Numbered from the stretch's first letter, positions 25,253-33,022 are shown. The stretch: 33,022 nt of DNA from an uncultured Pelagibacteraceae bacterium (GCA_902572155.1 CACGET010000003.1:1-33022); one strand, 5' to 3'. Numbers and translations are program-made. Notes: generated by a model not told the origin, from the sequence alone.

Positions 25253-27915
25253 ATTAATTTTTTTATTTCGATAATAGCTTGATCAATTTTATTTTTATCT
25301 TGTCCTCCTGCTTGTGCAAAATCTTTTCGTCCACCACCACCTTTACCACCAATAATTTCTGAACCCACTTTGACAAATTTAACTGCATCAAATTTATTTA
25401 TTAAATTTTCAGTTATACCAATTGCTAAACCAACTTTGTCCTCTTTATTTGCAAATATTACAACAATACCTTTTTCTAAGTCTCTTTTGCCTTTATCCGC
25501 TAGCCTTCTTAGCTCTTTTGGCGGTAATCCATCAATTTTTTGAATTCTTAGTTTGATTCCATTAATTATTTCATCTTTAATTACATTCTTAGATTTATTC
25601 TCTAAGGTTGATTTGATTGAAATGAATTCTAATTGTTTAGTTAAATTTTTAATTAAAATATTTTGATCTTCATCCCCTAAATTTGGTTTTCCACCAATAT
25701 TTATTATTTGTTGACTTAAGTCTTTTATAATTTTTTCATTTTTTTCTGAAGAAATATTTATTAATTTCTCTCTATTTTTCAAATAATCTTCTAACTGTTT
25801 ATCTCTTAATGCTTCAATTCTTCTAACACCTGCTGCAATAGACGATTGACTAATTATTTTAAATTTTCCTATATCTCCTGTGTTTCTGACATGAGTTCCT
25901 CCACACAATTCTGTAGAGAAATATTCTCCATTATCGTCGCCCATTGAAAGCACTCTAACTTCTTCTCCATACTTCTCTCCAAATAAAGCCAGAGCTCCAT
26001 TTTCTACTGCTTCATCTGGTGTCATCAATCTTGTTCTTACATCTGATTTTTTAGAAACCATTTTGTTAACAAAACTCTCTATTTTATCTATTTCCTCATT
26101 TACTATTGGCTTCATGTGGCTAAAGTCAAACCTCAAACGACTTGGCTCTACTAATGAACCTTTTTGTGTTACGTGTTTTCCTAATACTCTTCTTAAAGAC
26201 TCATGTAATAAATGAGTTGCAGAATGATATGCGCGAGTATTGTCTCTTCTTTCAGTGTTAATTTTTAATTCAACACTATCATCAACTTTAACAGACCCTT
26301 TCGTTACTTTTCCATAATGAACAAATAAATCTCCAATTTTTTTTTGAACATCTGTAACCTCAAATTTGAAATTTTTTGTTGTAATTTCGCCTGTATCGCC
26401 TACTTGCCCTCCAGACTCTCCGTAAAATGGTGTTTGGTTTACTATAATCATTCCTTCATCATTTTCTTTTAATTGATCGACTTCTTGATTATTTTTTAAT
26501 AAATAGGAAATTACTCCCTCTGCTTGATTAGTTTCATAACCTAGAAATTCAGTTGCACCTAGTTTATCTTTGATTCCAAACCATACATTTTCGACAGCAG
26601 CATCCCCTGAACCTTTCCAGTTTTTTTTTGCAAGTTCTCTGCTTTCTTTCATTAACGAATTAAACTTTTTAGTTTCAATTGACATTGATTTATTTCTTAA
26701 AATATCTTCTGTAAGATCCAAAGGAAAACCATAAGTATCATATAACTTGAACGCTACTTCTCCAGGCAAAACTTTATCGATCTTTAAAATTTCATCATTC
26801 AAAATTTTTATTCCTCTGTCTAAAAGAACTAAAAATTTTTCCTCTTCCATTTTTAAAGTTTCTTTAATTAATGACTCTGCTCTTACTAACTCTGGATAAT
26901 TTCCAGACATTTCATTTTTGAGAGTTTCAAATAAATTAAAAAATACTGGATCCTTTGAACCCAGTAAATGTGAGTGTCTCATTCCTCTTCTCATTATTCT
27001 TCTTAAAACATATCCTCTACCCTCATTTGATGGCAGCACTCCTTCTGCAATTAAAAAGGAGCTTGCTCTTAAATGATCAGCAATAACTCTAAAACTTGCA
27101 AGATTAGATTTATCTGATTTAACTTTTATAATTTCTGATGCTGCTCCAATTATCTTTTTAAAGTGATCAGTTTCATAATTGTCGTGTGTACCTTGCAGTA
27201 AAGCGGCAATTCTCTCAAGACCCATACCTGTATCAACTGATGGTTTTGGAAGAGCTATTCTTTTATCTCTCGTAATTTGCTCAAACTGCATGAAGACTAG
27301 GTTCCAAATTTCAATAAATCGATCACCATCTTCATCTTTTGTTCCTGGAAGACCTCCTTTTAAATGATCGCCATGATCATAAAAAATTTCTGAACATGGC
27401 CCACAAGGACCTGTTTCACCCATTGACCAAAAATTATCTGAAGTTGAAATTCTAATGATTTTATCTTCATTTAAACCAGCTATTTTTTTCCAAAAATTAA
27501 AAGCTTCATCATCTTCATTAAAAACTGTTACATAAAGCTTATCTTTATCTATTCCAAAATCTTTTGTAATTAAATTCCAAGCATAATGAACTGCTTGTTC
27601 TTTAAAGTAATCACCAAATGAAAAATTTCCAAGCATTTCAAAAAATGTATGGTGTCTTGGTGTATAACCAACATTTTCTAAATCGTTATGTTTTCCTCCA
27701 GCTCTTACACATTTTTGTGATGTTGTGGCTCGTTTATAATCTCTTTTTTCTAAGCCAGTAAAAACGTTTTTAAATTGAACCATTCCTGAATTAGCAAACA
27801 TTAGTGTAGGATCATTATTTGGCACAAGATTACTAGAGTCTACAATCCTGTGATCATTATTTTCAAAATACTTTAAGAACGTATTTCTTATTTCATTTAA
27901 AGATTTGTCAGCCAT
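25249..27915 (-). CDS. alaS: Alanyl-tRNA synthetase
   Basis: Charges tRNA-Ala. The 888-aa protein shows all expected parts: class II catalytic domain with NSGMVQFKNVFTG, the RAGGKHNDLENVG block, and FEMLGNFSFGDYF; tRNA-recognition domain (GRGYVLRRIMRRGMR); the editing domain with zinc-binding HSATHLLHESL and CGGTHV; and the C-Ala domain ending in GGKGGGGRKDFAQAGGQD. Length is normal. It lies downstream of the recA terminator with its own ~50-base upstream region and converges on the GT9-like gene with a 4-base overlap. Confidence 0.97.
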   Translation of the reverse strand: MADKSLNEIRNTFLKYFENNDHRIVDSSNLVPNNDPTLMFANSGMVQFKNVFTGLEKRDYKRATTSQKCVRAGGKHNDLENVGYTPRHHTFFEMLGNFSFGDYFKEQAVHYAWNLITKDFGIDKDKLYVTVFNEDDEAFNFWKKIAGLNEDKIIRISTSDNFWSMGETGPCGPCSEIFYDHGDHLKGGLPGTKDEDGDRFIEIWNLVFMQFEQITRDKRIALPKPSVDTGMGLERIAALLQGTHDNYETDHFKKIIGAASEIIKVKSDKSNLASFRVIADHLRASSFLIAEGVLPSNEGRGYVLRRIMRRGMRHSHLLGSKDPVFFNLFETLKNEMSGNYPELVRAESLIKETLKMEEEKFLVLLDRGIKILNDEILKIDKVLPGEVAFKLYDTYGFPLDLTEDILRNKSMSIETKKFNSLMKESRELAKKNWKGSGDAAVENVWFGIKDKLGATEFLGYETNQAEGVISYLLKNNQEVDQLKENDEGMIIVNQTPFYGESGGQVGDTGEITTKNFKFEVTDVQKKIGDLFVHYGKVTKGSVKVDDSVELKINTERRDNTRAYHSATHLLHESLRRVLGKHVTQKGSLVEPSRLRFDFSHMKPIVNEEIDKIESFVNKMVSKKSDVRTRLMTPDEAVENGALALFGEKYGEEVRVLSMGDDNGEYFSTELCGGTHVRNTGDIGKFKIISQSSIAAGVRRIEALRDKQLEDYLKNREKLINISSEKNEKIIKDLSQQIINIGGKPNLGDEDQNILIKNLTKQLEFISIKSTLENKSKNVIKDEIINGIKLRIQKIDGLPPKELRRLADKGKRDLEKGIVVIFANKEDKVGLAIGITENLINKFDAVKFVKVGSEIIGGKGGGGRKDFAQAGGQDKNKIDQAIIEIKKLI

Positions 27916-27965
27916 ATTTTTAAAATACAGCTTTTTTATTCTATGTCTAGATAACAGTAGAGGGG

Positions 27966-27994
27966 AAAAAGGCGCTTATTTTAAGCGCCTTTTA
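27966..27994 (-). terminator. Rho-independent terminator after recA
   Basis: AGGCGCTTA (27970-27978) and TAAGCGCCT (27982-27990) form a perfect 9-bp stem with a 3-base loop, flanked by A and T runs that extend it. Read on the - strand it is a GC-rich hairpin followed by five U, 23-51 bases after the recA stop. The flanking T run on + makes it partly bidirectional. It is the clearest terminator in the window. Confidence 0.9.
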
Positions 27995-28016
27995 TAATTT
28001 AAAGATGACCTAAAAA

Positions 28017-29168
28017 TTAATTCTTTTTAGAGGGTGTAGCTTCCTCTTTTGCTGCTTCTTCTTTCTCAGCTACTTTCTTCTCTTTTTCAATTTTCTCTGG
28101 ATCAAGAGGGTTTCCTTCAATTTTTTTTGAAATAACTCCAGCTTTCTCTCTGATTGCCATTTCGATCTCTGCGGCCACATTAGGATTTTGGGCCAAATAG
28201 GTTTTTGCATTTTCTCTACCTTGACCAATCTTTTCACCTTTGTAAGCATACCATGCTCCAGATTTTTCTATTATATCTGCTTTAGAACCTAAATCTACTA
28301 ATTCACCCATTTTACTAATCCCTTTTCCATACATTAAGTCAAACTCGACGACTTTAAATGGGGGTGCAACTTTATTTTTCACTACTTTGACTCTTGTAGA
28401 GTTTCCAATAATTTCATCTTTATCTTTAATGGCACCAATTCTTCTAATGTCCATTCTTACTGATGAATAAAACTTAAGTGCATTTCCACCTGATGTTGTT
28501 TCAGGACTTCCAAACATAACTCCGATTTTCATTCTAATTTGGTTAATAAAAATCATCATTGTATTTGTGTTAGAAATTGAACCTGTTAACTTTCTTAAAG
28601 CCTGACTCATTAATCTTGATTGAAGACCAACATGATGATCTCCCATCTCTCCTTCAATTTCAGCTTTTGGCGTTAAAGCTGCAACTGAGTCTATAACAAT
28701 TACTGAAATAGATCCTGATTTTACTAACGTATCAGCTATTTCTAAAGCTTGTTCCCCAGCGTCAGGTTGAGAAATTAAAAGTTCTTCTGTATTTACACCT
28801 AATTTTTTTGCATAAACTGGATCTAAAGCATGCTCTGCATCAACAAATGCACAAATTCCTCCAGCTTTTTGAGCTTCAGCAACAACTTGTAATGCTAATG
28901 TTGTTTTTCCAGATGACTCTGGTCCGTAAACTTCAACAATTCTTCCTTTAGGCAGTCCACCTATTCCTAATGCTAAATCTAAACTTAAAGATCCTGTAGA
29001 TATCGACTCGATATCCATAGCTCTTTTTTCACCAAGCTTCATCACTGAGCCTTTTCCAAAATTATCTGTAATTTGAGCTATTGCAGCATCTAACGCTTTG
29101 TTCTTTTCTTTTATGTCCGTTTCTTGCTCTTTAGTAGATTTAACTACTTTTAGGTTATTTTTCGTCAT
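28017..29168 (-). CDS. recA: RecA recombinase
   Basis: RecA polymerises on single-stranded DNA, drives strand exchange and acts as co-protease for LexA and UmuD. Visible features: the Walker A site GPESSGKTT (82-90), [40 protein letters not shown] including L1 and Walker B, and L2 [29 protein letters not shown]. The 383-aa length includes a long charged C-terminal tail ([23 protein letters not shown]) of a kind that damps filament formation in E. coli RecA, and an N-terminal extension of about 20 residues. AGAGG lies 6 bases before the ATG. Promoter, LexA-like box and terminator are annotated separately. Confidence 0.98.
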   Translation of the reverse strand: MTKNNLKVVKSTKEQETDIKEKNKALDAAIAQITDNFGKGSVMKLGEKRAMDIESISTGSLSLDLALGIGGLPKGRIVEVYGPESSGKTTLALQVVAEAQKAGGICAFVDAEHALDPVYAKKLGVNTEELLISQPDAGEQALEIADTLVKSGSISVIVIDSVAALTPKAEIEGEMGDHHVGLQSRLMSQALRKLTGSISNTNTMMIFINQIRMKIGVMFGSPETTSGGNALKFYSSVRMDIRRIGAIKDKDEIIGNSTRVKVVKNKVAPPFKVVEFDLMYGKGISKMGELVDLGSKADIIEKSGAWYAYKGEKIGQGRENAKTYLAQNPNVAAEIEMAIREKAGVISKKIEGNPLDPEKIEKEKKVAEKEEAAKEEATPSKKN

Positions 29169-29209
29169 TTTTTGCCTCTTTTTTTAATTTTTTTGACTGT
29201 CGAATCATA

Positions 29210-29233
29210 AGTATAAATGTACACATTTTGTTC
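29210..29233 (-). promoter_or_regulatory. recA promoter -10 with LexA-like operator
   Basis: On the - strand, GAACAAAATGTGTAC (29233-29219) matches the alphaproteobacterial SOS box GAAC-N7-GAAC at 7 of 8 fixed bases (GTAC in the second half). Four bases downstream is TATACT (29215-29210), a good -10. LexA bound there would cover the -35/-10 spacer. No convincing -35 is seen, and the start would be about 35 bases before the recA ATG. Confidence 0.6.
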
Positions 29234-29276
29234 TCATTAGCAATATATTTATTTTTTTGATCAAAAAACCAAATAA

Positions 29277-30569
29277 TTACTTAAGTTTTAGATATTCGCT
29301 ATTTAAAAGTCCGACAGCTTTTAACAAATCATATTGGGAAAGAAGGTAATTTCTCTCAGAACTTGCCAAAGATATTTGGGCAGTGAGCAACAAAGCATTT
29401 GATTGAATAACATCTAATGTTGTTCTTGAACCTCTTTCATATTCTGCAACAATTCCCTCATTAGCAATTTTTGCAGCTTTAACTTGAACTTTAACAGAAT
29501 CAAGAAAACTTTTAGAGGATTCTAAACTTGCCCAAGCGCTTGTAACATTAGTCTCATTAGTTTGAATAGTGTCATCTAATAGTAGTCTCTTTCTTGATGT
29601 TAAATTAGCATTTTTATTGATTGTAGATCTTTTCTTTCCTCCAGAATAAAAAGGCCAGCTAAGCGTTGTAGTTAATGTGTCTTTTTCTCTTTCATCTATA
29701 GTTGAACTTAGATCGTCAGAATAAGATCTTTCTAATGATAAAGATGCTGTCGGTATAAGATCTGCCTTTGAACTTTCTAAATCTTTTTCTGTCTGATTTA
29801 ACTCAAACTTAGCAATTAAAATGTCTGGGTTTTTTCTTTTTGAAATACTTATTGCATCATTTAAAGACTCAGGAATATTCACAATAGCACTAGATTTTTT
29901 TTGTAACGAATTAGGATCTTTTATTTTACCGATAATATTTTCATAAGTTAATTTACTAATCAATAAATTATTCTTTGCTTCTATAAATTGAGCTTGTGCA
30001 CCTGCAAAAGAAGATTCTGATTGTGACAAATCCGTAATCGTAATTTGCCCACGATCCAATCTAATTTTATCATTTTCAACTTGCCTGCTAAGTAAATCAA
30101 GATTACTATTATTAATATCTAAAGTTTCTCTAGCTAAAATTAATTGTGTATAGGCTTCGATTGCTTCATAAAAAATATCTTGTTCTTTTTTTATTAGTTT
30201 AGCACTAGCTAGATCTAATCCAATAATATTCCTTTCATGTGATATGCCTCTATCAAAATCTAAAAGAGTTTGCTCTAATTTTATTGATGTAGTAAAAGGA
30301 TCAACATCATTAATAGTAGTGTCACCTCCACTTTGATTTGTAAGTTTATTTGTTTCCTCAATACTCTTAGATCCACTTAATGTCAAAGATGGTTTATACT
30401 CAGCTTTTGAAATATTAATATCTTCTTCTGAAGCTTTAAAATTTTCCCTTTCAGCATTTAATTGGGTGTTGTCATTATATGTTTGCTTTAAAGCTTCATA
30501 TAAAGTCGTTGAATATCCCTTAGAACTCAAGCATATAAAGATGAATGATAAAATAAAAATATTTTTCAT
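29277..30569 (-). CDS. TolC family outer-membrane efflux/secretion protein
   Basis: This 430-aa outer-membrane protein begins with a signal peptide (KNIFILSFIFICLSSKGYS) and then has the two tandem TolC halves of coiled-coil helices and beta strands. Typical segments are LYEALKQTYNDNTQLNAERENFKASEEDINISKAEYKPSLTLSG, the TSIKLEQTLLDFDRG strand, the second-half SLERSYSDDL / TLSWPFYSGGKKRSTINK repeat of the same pattern, and EYERGSRTTLDVIQSNALLLTAQISLASSERNYLLSQYDLLKAVGLL. It would form the trimeric exit duct for a type I secretion or RND/MFP pump; no inner-membrane or adaptor partner is in the window. It starts one base after the glycerate-kinase-like gene. Confidence 0.92.
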   Translation of the reverse strand: MKNIFILSFIFICLSSKGYSTTLYEALKQTYNDNTQLNAERENFKASEEDINISKAEYKPSLTLSGSKSIEETNKLTNQSGGDTTINDVDPFTTSIKLEQTLLDFDRGISHERNIIGLDLASAKLIKKEQDIFYEAIEAYTQLILARETLDINNSNLDLLSRQVENDKIRLDRGQITITDLSQSESSFAGAQAQFIEAKNNLLISKLTYENIIGKIKDPNSLQKKSSAIVNIPESLNDAISISKRKNPDILIAKFELNQTEKDLESSKADLIPTASLSLERSYSDDLSSTIDEREKDTLTTTLSWPFYSGGKKRSTINKNANLTSRKRLLLDDTIQTNETNVTSAWASLESSKSFLDSVKVQVKAAKIANEGIVAEYERGSRTTLDVIQSNALLLTAQISLASSERNYLLSQYDLLKAVGLLNSEYLKLK

Positions 30570-30570
30570 A

Positions 30571-31494
30571 TTACTTGTATCTTATAGATTTTATTTGATG
30601 GTCGCTTCCTAAATTTACCAAAATTGATGCATGCTTCGTCATTTTTCTAAACATATTTTCTGTAATCCTTTGATAAGTTTGCATAAAGCTAATTACATCC
30701 TCTTTGTTCATTATTTTGTGCTTAGAAGTTTTTTTTGACTTAAGCCATAGTTTATTTTCTTGCTTTAATCTCCATTTTTGAAGCAAACTAAAATTTTTTG
30801 CTTTTAAATATATCAAACAATTTAATTGTGAATACAAATCATTGTATTTTAATTTTAATTGCTGATTAACATATTTTCTCCAAATTTTTTTTTGATCTTT
30901 TTTCTTTTCCATTGAATTAATAGCCTTATTTAAAGTTGACTTTTTCTCAGGTTTAGCTCCTACACACCATCCTTCAAATATTATTACATCTGGTCTTTTT
31001 TTAATATTGTACCAATATTTCTTGGCAAACCGATCATCTATTGCCTTATTAAAGTTTGGTAATTGAAGGCTGTTAAATTTTTTACTTTGTATTTTCTTAA
31101 AAAAATTTAGCATCATATTAATATCATGTGTTCCTGGAACACCCCTTGTTAATAACATTGGATGTATTTTTTTTGATAATAGAACTCGTTCCTTTCTTGT
31201 TTTATAGAAATCATCAATTGAAATTTTAAATACATTTAAATGAAAATATTTTTCAAGAATAATCTTTAATATGGAGCTTGTTGTTGTCTTGCCTGTACCC
31301 TGACCACCTGCAAGACCTATCAAAAAAGGTTTTTTATGATTAGTTTTATTTTCAATCCAAAAGCAAATTGGAATTAAGAATGATTTAAGCATTCTCTCTT
31401 TATTTTTAAATTTTTCTTTTTTTGTTTCTTGAGATTTAATGAATTTTAAACATTCATTTTTTACTTTTTTAAAACAAAGTTTCTCAGAATTCAT
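30571..31494 (-). CDS. P-loop kinase, D-glycerate 3-kinase (GLYK/Tda10)-like
   Basis: The 307-aa protein has a Walker A motif GLAGGQGTGKTT (60-71), then the family blocks ISIDDFYKTRKER, HPMLLTRGVPGTHD, and IIFEGWCVGAKP. These match the plant/fungal glycerate kinase-like group (GLYK, yeast Tda10), which is related to phosphoribulokinase/uridine kinase/pantothenate kinase folds. Glycerate 3-kinase would make 3-phosphoglycerate from D-glycerate, which suits a photorespiration-like or serine-cycle product pool. The N-terminal 50 residues and the long Lys-rich middle are peculiar to this protein. Substrate is not certain: the fold alone would also allow an unknown small-molecule kinase. Confidence 0.75.
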   Translation of the reverse strand: MNSEKLCFKKVKNECLKFIKSQETKKEKFKNKERMLKSFLIPICFWIENKTNHKKPFLIGLAGGQGTGKTTTSSILKIILEKYFHLNVFKISIDDFYKTRKERVLLSKKIHPMLLTRGVPGTHDINMMLNFFKKIQSKKFNSLQLPNFNKAIDDRFAKKYWYNIKKRPDVIIFEGWCVGAKPEKKSTLNKAINSMEKKKDQKKIWRKYVNQQLKLKYNDLYSQLNCLIYLKAKNFSLLQKWRLKQENKLWLKSKKTSKHKIMNKEDVISFMQTYQRITENMFRKMTKHASILVNLGSDHQIKSIRYK

Positions 31495-31501
31495 ATTAAT
31501 T

Positions 31502-31870
31502 TTATTTTTTTTGATCTAATGGATGGTTCTCACCATCATTAACTGGAACGTTTTTAATTTCAAAAGGTTTTACTCCTTCTATACAAGCGATATTTACACC
31601 AAATATTTTTGGATCTATTCTTGGTCTATTATGAGTGTGTATTCCACAAATTGAACAAAAATAATGTTTAGCTGTATTCGTATTAAACTGATAAAGTTTT
31701 AAAAACTCTTCTCCTTTAATCAATTTAAAATCATTTTCACCAAGAACTCCTATTATGTATCCTTTTTTTTTACATATCGAACAATTACAACGCATAATTT
31801 TATCAATACCTCTTTCTGGAATTTTTACCTCTGCTTCAACCTTTCCACAATGGCATGTTAATTTTTTCAT
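31502..31870 (-). CDS. GFA family zinc protein (CENP-V/GFA), short copy
   Basis: The 122-aa protein has the GFA/Mss4-like zinc ligands: CHCG near the N-terminus, MRCNCSICKKKG, and YFCSICGIHTHNRPR. This pattern is that of the glutathione-dependent formaldehyde-activating enzyme family, many members of which do not themselves act on formaldehyde. Its ATG overlaps the stop of a second, longer GFA gene by 4 bases, giving a tandem pair. It is followed 7 bases later by the kinase. The two proteins are distant, so this is an old duplication or independent recruitment, not a recent copy. Confidence 0.85.
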   Translation of the reverse strand: MKKLTCHCGKVEAEVKIPERGIDKIMRCNCSICKKKGYIIGVLGENDFKLIKGEEFLKLYQFNTNTAKHYFCSICGIHTHNRPRIDPKIFGVNIACIEGVKPFEIKNVPVNDGENHPLDQKK

Positions 31871-32361
31871 TGATTTGTATCCTGTGATTTATTTTCTAAA
31901 AACATTTTATATCTTTCTAAACTTTCTTTTGGCCAAGTAGTTTTTGGATCATACATTTTTTCAAAACAAATAACATTATCTTTTAAATTTAACCAAGAAT
32001 CTTTATCTTTTGTAAAAATATGAACTTGTGGAGGAAATTCATGTGCATTATCTAAAGTTTTTGTTCTAACATTTAGTCTTCCAACTGCTGAAGAATAATC
32101 GGTATATATATAAGTTCCACATTTACCACAATAGTATACTATGCAAGGAGCACCGCTACCGCCTTTAAGTTCAACAGAAGAAGAAATTTCTCCATCTATA
32201 ACTAAAGTATTTTCTAAAACAGAACTATTTATTACGTAAGATGATCCAGTTAAAATTTTACAATCTTTACAATGACAAGCTTGAGTAAATAATGGTTTTT
32301 CAGTAAGTTTATATTTAACCTGACCACAAATACATCTGCCTTCTAAAGATTTATTTTTCAT
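31867..32361 (-). CDS. GFA family zinc protein, long copy
   Basis: The 164-aa GFA family protein has the ligand sets GRCICGQVKY, ACHCKDCKILTGSSYV and YYCGKCGTYIYTDYS, which bind two zinc ions in the family. The C-terminus adds about 45 residues (KDSWLNLKDNVICFEKMYDPKTTWPKESLERYKMF) of a type found in many alphaproteobacterial aldehyde-related GFA proteins. The gene is the first of a - strand run GFA-GFA-kinase-TolC and is divergent from umuD across a 164-base region. Substrate is unknown; the family was named for S-hydroxymethylglutathione formation, a claim since questioned. Confidence 0.88.
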   Translation of the reverse strand: MKNKSLEGRCICGQVKYKLTEKPLFTQACHCKDCKILTGSSYVINSSVLENTLVIDGEISSSVELKGGSGAPCIVYYCGKCGTYIYTDYSSAVGRLNVRTKTLDNAHEFPPQVHIFTKDKDSWLNLKDNVICFEKMYDPKTTWPKESLERYKMFLENKSQDTNQ

Positions 32362-32478
32362 TTTAAGTTGTTATTAAACTATCTCTGGTTGAAGTTATCC
32401 ACAAGCATACAAAATGTAGTTTCAATGTTCACCTTTTGATTCACTTTTGATTCAGTTACAGACTCAAAATACAACCTC
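32362..32478. other. Divergent intergenic region between GFA and umuD: DnaA-like 9-mer and 11-bp tandem repeat
   Basis: The 164-base spacer holds, from left to right, one perfect DnaA-type 9-mer TTATCCACA (32395-32403), a perfect tandem direct repeat CTTTTGATTCA (32433-32443 and 32444-32454), and an inverted repeat ACTCAA/TTGAGT (32462-32467, 32479-32484) whose right arm is the umuD -35. The 11-base repeat has the period of one helical turn and could be a regulator site. A lone DnaA 9-mer is expected about once per 80 kb of such DNA, so it may be chance. Confidence 0.4.
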
Positions 32479-32507
32479 TTGAGTGTATTATATAAATGGT
32501 TTATAAA
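32479..32507 (+). promoter_or_regulatory. umuDC sigma70-type promoter
   Basis: TTGAGT (32479-32484) and TATAAA (32502-32507) are separated by exactly 17 bases. The predicted start falls at about 32513-32515, inside the LexA box and only 11-13 bases before the umuD ATG, so the transcript would have almost no leader. Confidence 0.7.
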
Positions 32508-32510
32508 TAA

Positions 32511-32525
32511 GAACAAAACAAGAAC
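32511..32525 (+). promoter_or_regulatory. LexA operator (SOS box) of umuDC
   Basis: GAACAAAACAAGAAC is an exact match to the alphaproteobacterial LexA site GAAC-N7-GAAC. It starts 4 bases after the -10 and ends at the base immediately before the umuD ATG, so bound LexA would sit on the transcription start. The presence of a recA-dependent polymerase gene right after it makes a chance match unlikely. Confidence 0.9.
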
Positions 32526-32921
32526 ATGAAACTAACCATACCTTACTATCTTCACAAAGCAGGCGCTGGCTTTCCTTCTCCTGCCACTGATTATATCGAA
32601 GAAGATATTGATCTAAACATGCATTTGATAAGAAATGTTCCAGCTACTTTTATTATAAGGGTGCAAGGTAAATCTATGGTCGATGTTGGAATTAATGATG
32701 GTGATTTACTGGTTGTTGATAAAAGTTTAAAACCAAAAAACTTTTCTACAGTAATCGCAAATGTTCATGATGAACTTGTAGTGAAAACTTTAGTTCAAGA
32801 AAGAGAAAAAAAGTTTTTAACATCGGGATCTAAAGAATTTTCTGACAGAATTTTAATTAACGAAGAACAAGATATTTTTATCTGGGGAGTTGTAACTTAT
32901 GTCATCCATTCTACATACTAA
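32526..32921 (+). CDS. umuD: UmuD, DNA polymerase V accessory protein / S24 self-cleaving protein
   Basis: UmuD is processed with RecA help to UmuD' and joins UmuC as translesion DNA polymerase V. The 131-aa protein has the cleavage-site region [20 protein letters not shown] (scissile Ala14-Gly15; Cys24-Gly25 in E. coli), the nucleophile Ser50 in [20 protein letters not shown] and the general base Lys87 in LVVKTL. These are all offset by 10 from E. coli Ser60 and Lys97, so the N-terminal tail is 10 residues shorter. There is no helix-turn-helix, which separates it from LexA. No Shine-Dalgarno is apparent between the box and the ATG. The gene overlaps umuC by 23 bases. Confidence 0.95.
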   Translation: MKLTIPYYLHKAGAGFPSPATDYIEEDIDLNMHLIRNVPATFIIRVQGKSMVDVGINDGDLLVVDKSLKPKNFSTVIANVHDELVVKTLVQEREKKFLTSGSKEFSDRILINEEQDIFIWGVVTYVIHSTY

Positions 32922-33022
32922 AAAGATAGCGCTAGTTGACTGTAATTCTTTTTATGTTTCTTGTGAAAGATTATTCAATCCTAAAATAAGAAAAAAACCT
33001 GTTGTTGTTTTATCTAATAATG
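32899..33022 (+). CDS. umuC: UmuC, DNA polymerase V catalytic subunit (3'-truncated by window edge)
   Basis: The frame from ATG 32899 runs open to the window end (41 codons). The translation contains [20 protein letters not shown] followed by KPVVVLSNN, the Y-family polymerase N-terminus with the metal-binding Asp and the [10 protein letters not shown] steric-gate region. The start lies inside the end of umuD (23-base overlap), so translation is likely coupled. This ORF was too short for the ORF track. Palm, fingers and beta-clamp motifs lie beyond the window. Confidence 0.93.
   Translation, partial: MSSILHTKKIALVDCNSFYVSCERLFNPKIRKKPVVVLSNN

Noticed and set aside
29252-29267. TTTTTTGATCAAAAAA palindrome between TolC-like gene and recA
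   Set aside because: It is a perfect inverted repeat but contains only a GATC core and A/T arms, too weak for an intrinsic terminator; it is likely a by-product of A/T tracts.
32395-32403. Replication origin suggested by a DnaA-type 9-mer
   Set aside because: Only one box was found, there is no cluster, and a chance 9-mer is roughly as likely as not in this much AT-rich sequence.
1-33022. CRISPR arrays, IS elements, prophage, tRNA or rRNA genes
   Set aside because: No regularly spaced repeats, transposase or phage proteins, or cloverleaf or rRNA-like sequences were seen while reading the window.

Overview
The window is strongly AT-rich, tightly packed DNA. Genes abut or overlap by 1-11 bases, and the longest gap between genes is about 165 bases. 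Protein content, the use of TTG/GTG starts, a eukaryote-like NADP isocitrate dehydrogenase and an alphaproteobacterial-type LexA operator (GAAC-N7-GAAC) all point to a streamlined marine alphaproteobacterium, most likely of the SAR11/Pelagibacterales type. This assignment is inference from gene content and composition, without a database search. I saw no tRNA, rRNA, IS element, prophage or CRISPR array.

Layout. (1) 1-6463, + strand: an NAD-dependent formate dehydrogenase operon (fdhD, a fused NuoE/NuoF-type beta subunit, a molybdopterin alpha subunit with active-site Cys) followed closely by the protein AMPylase selO. (2) 6468-8041, - strand: TspO and a DAO-family flavoprotein. (3) 8066-15046: a short-chain dehydrogenase on + faces a long - strand run, pxpB-pxpC-EamA transporter-FAD amine-oxidase-like protein-DUF1365-CFA-synthase-like methyltransferase-DUF3833 lipoprotein. 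The last four plus the SDR are a recurrent lipid-modification gene set. (4) 15074-17027, + strand: pxpA, a TPR protein and a TerC/YjbE-type membrane protein. (5) 17024-22972, - strand: psd-pssA-rlmE-guaB-TPR-guaA-panB, covering phosphatidylethanolamine synthesis, rRNA methylation, GMP synthesis and the first pantothenate step. (6) 23048-25252, + strand: icd and a GT9-like glycosyltransferase. (7) 25249-32361, - strand: alaS; recA with its own promoter and terminator; and an operon of two GFA proteins, a glycerate-kinase-like P-loop protein and a TolC-type outer-membrane protein. (8) 32526-33022, + strand: umuD and the start of umuC, under a LexA operator that touches the umuD start codon.

The points most worth following are: the CFA-like methyltransferase, which has lost two of the three bicarbonate-binding residues of true cyclopropane synthases and sits with a flavoprotein, DUF1365 and DUF3833 (candidate unusual fatty-acid chemistry); an IMP dehydrogenase with no CBS (Bateman) domain; a near-leaderless SOS promoter at umuDC matched by a one-mismatch LexA site at recA; and three convergent gene pairs whose stop codons interlock on the same tetranucleotide.
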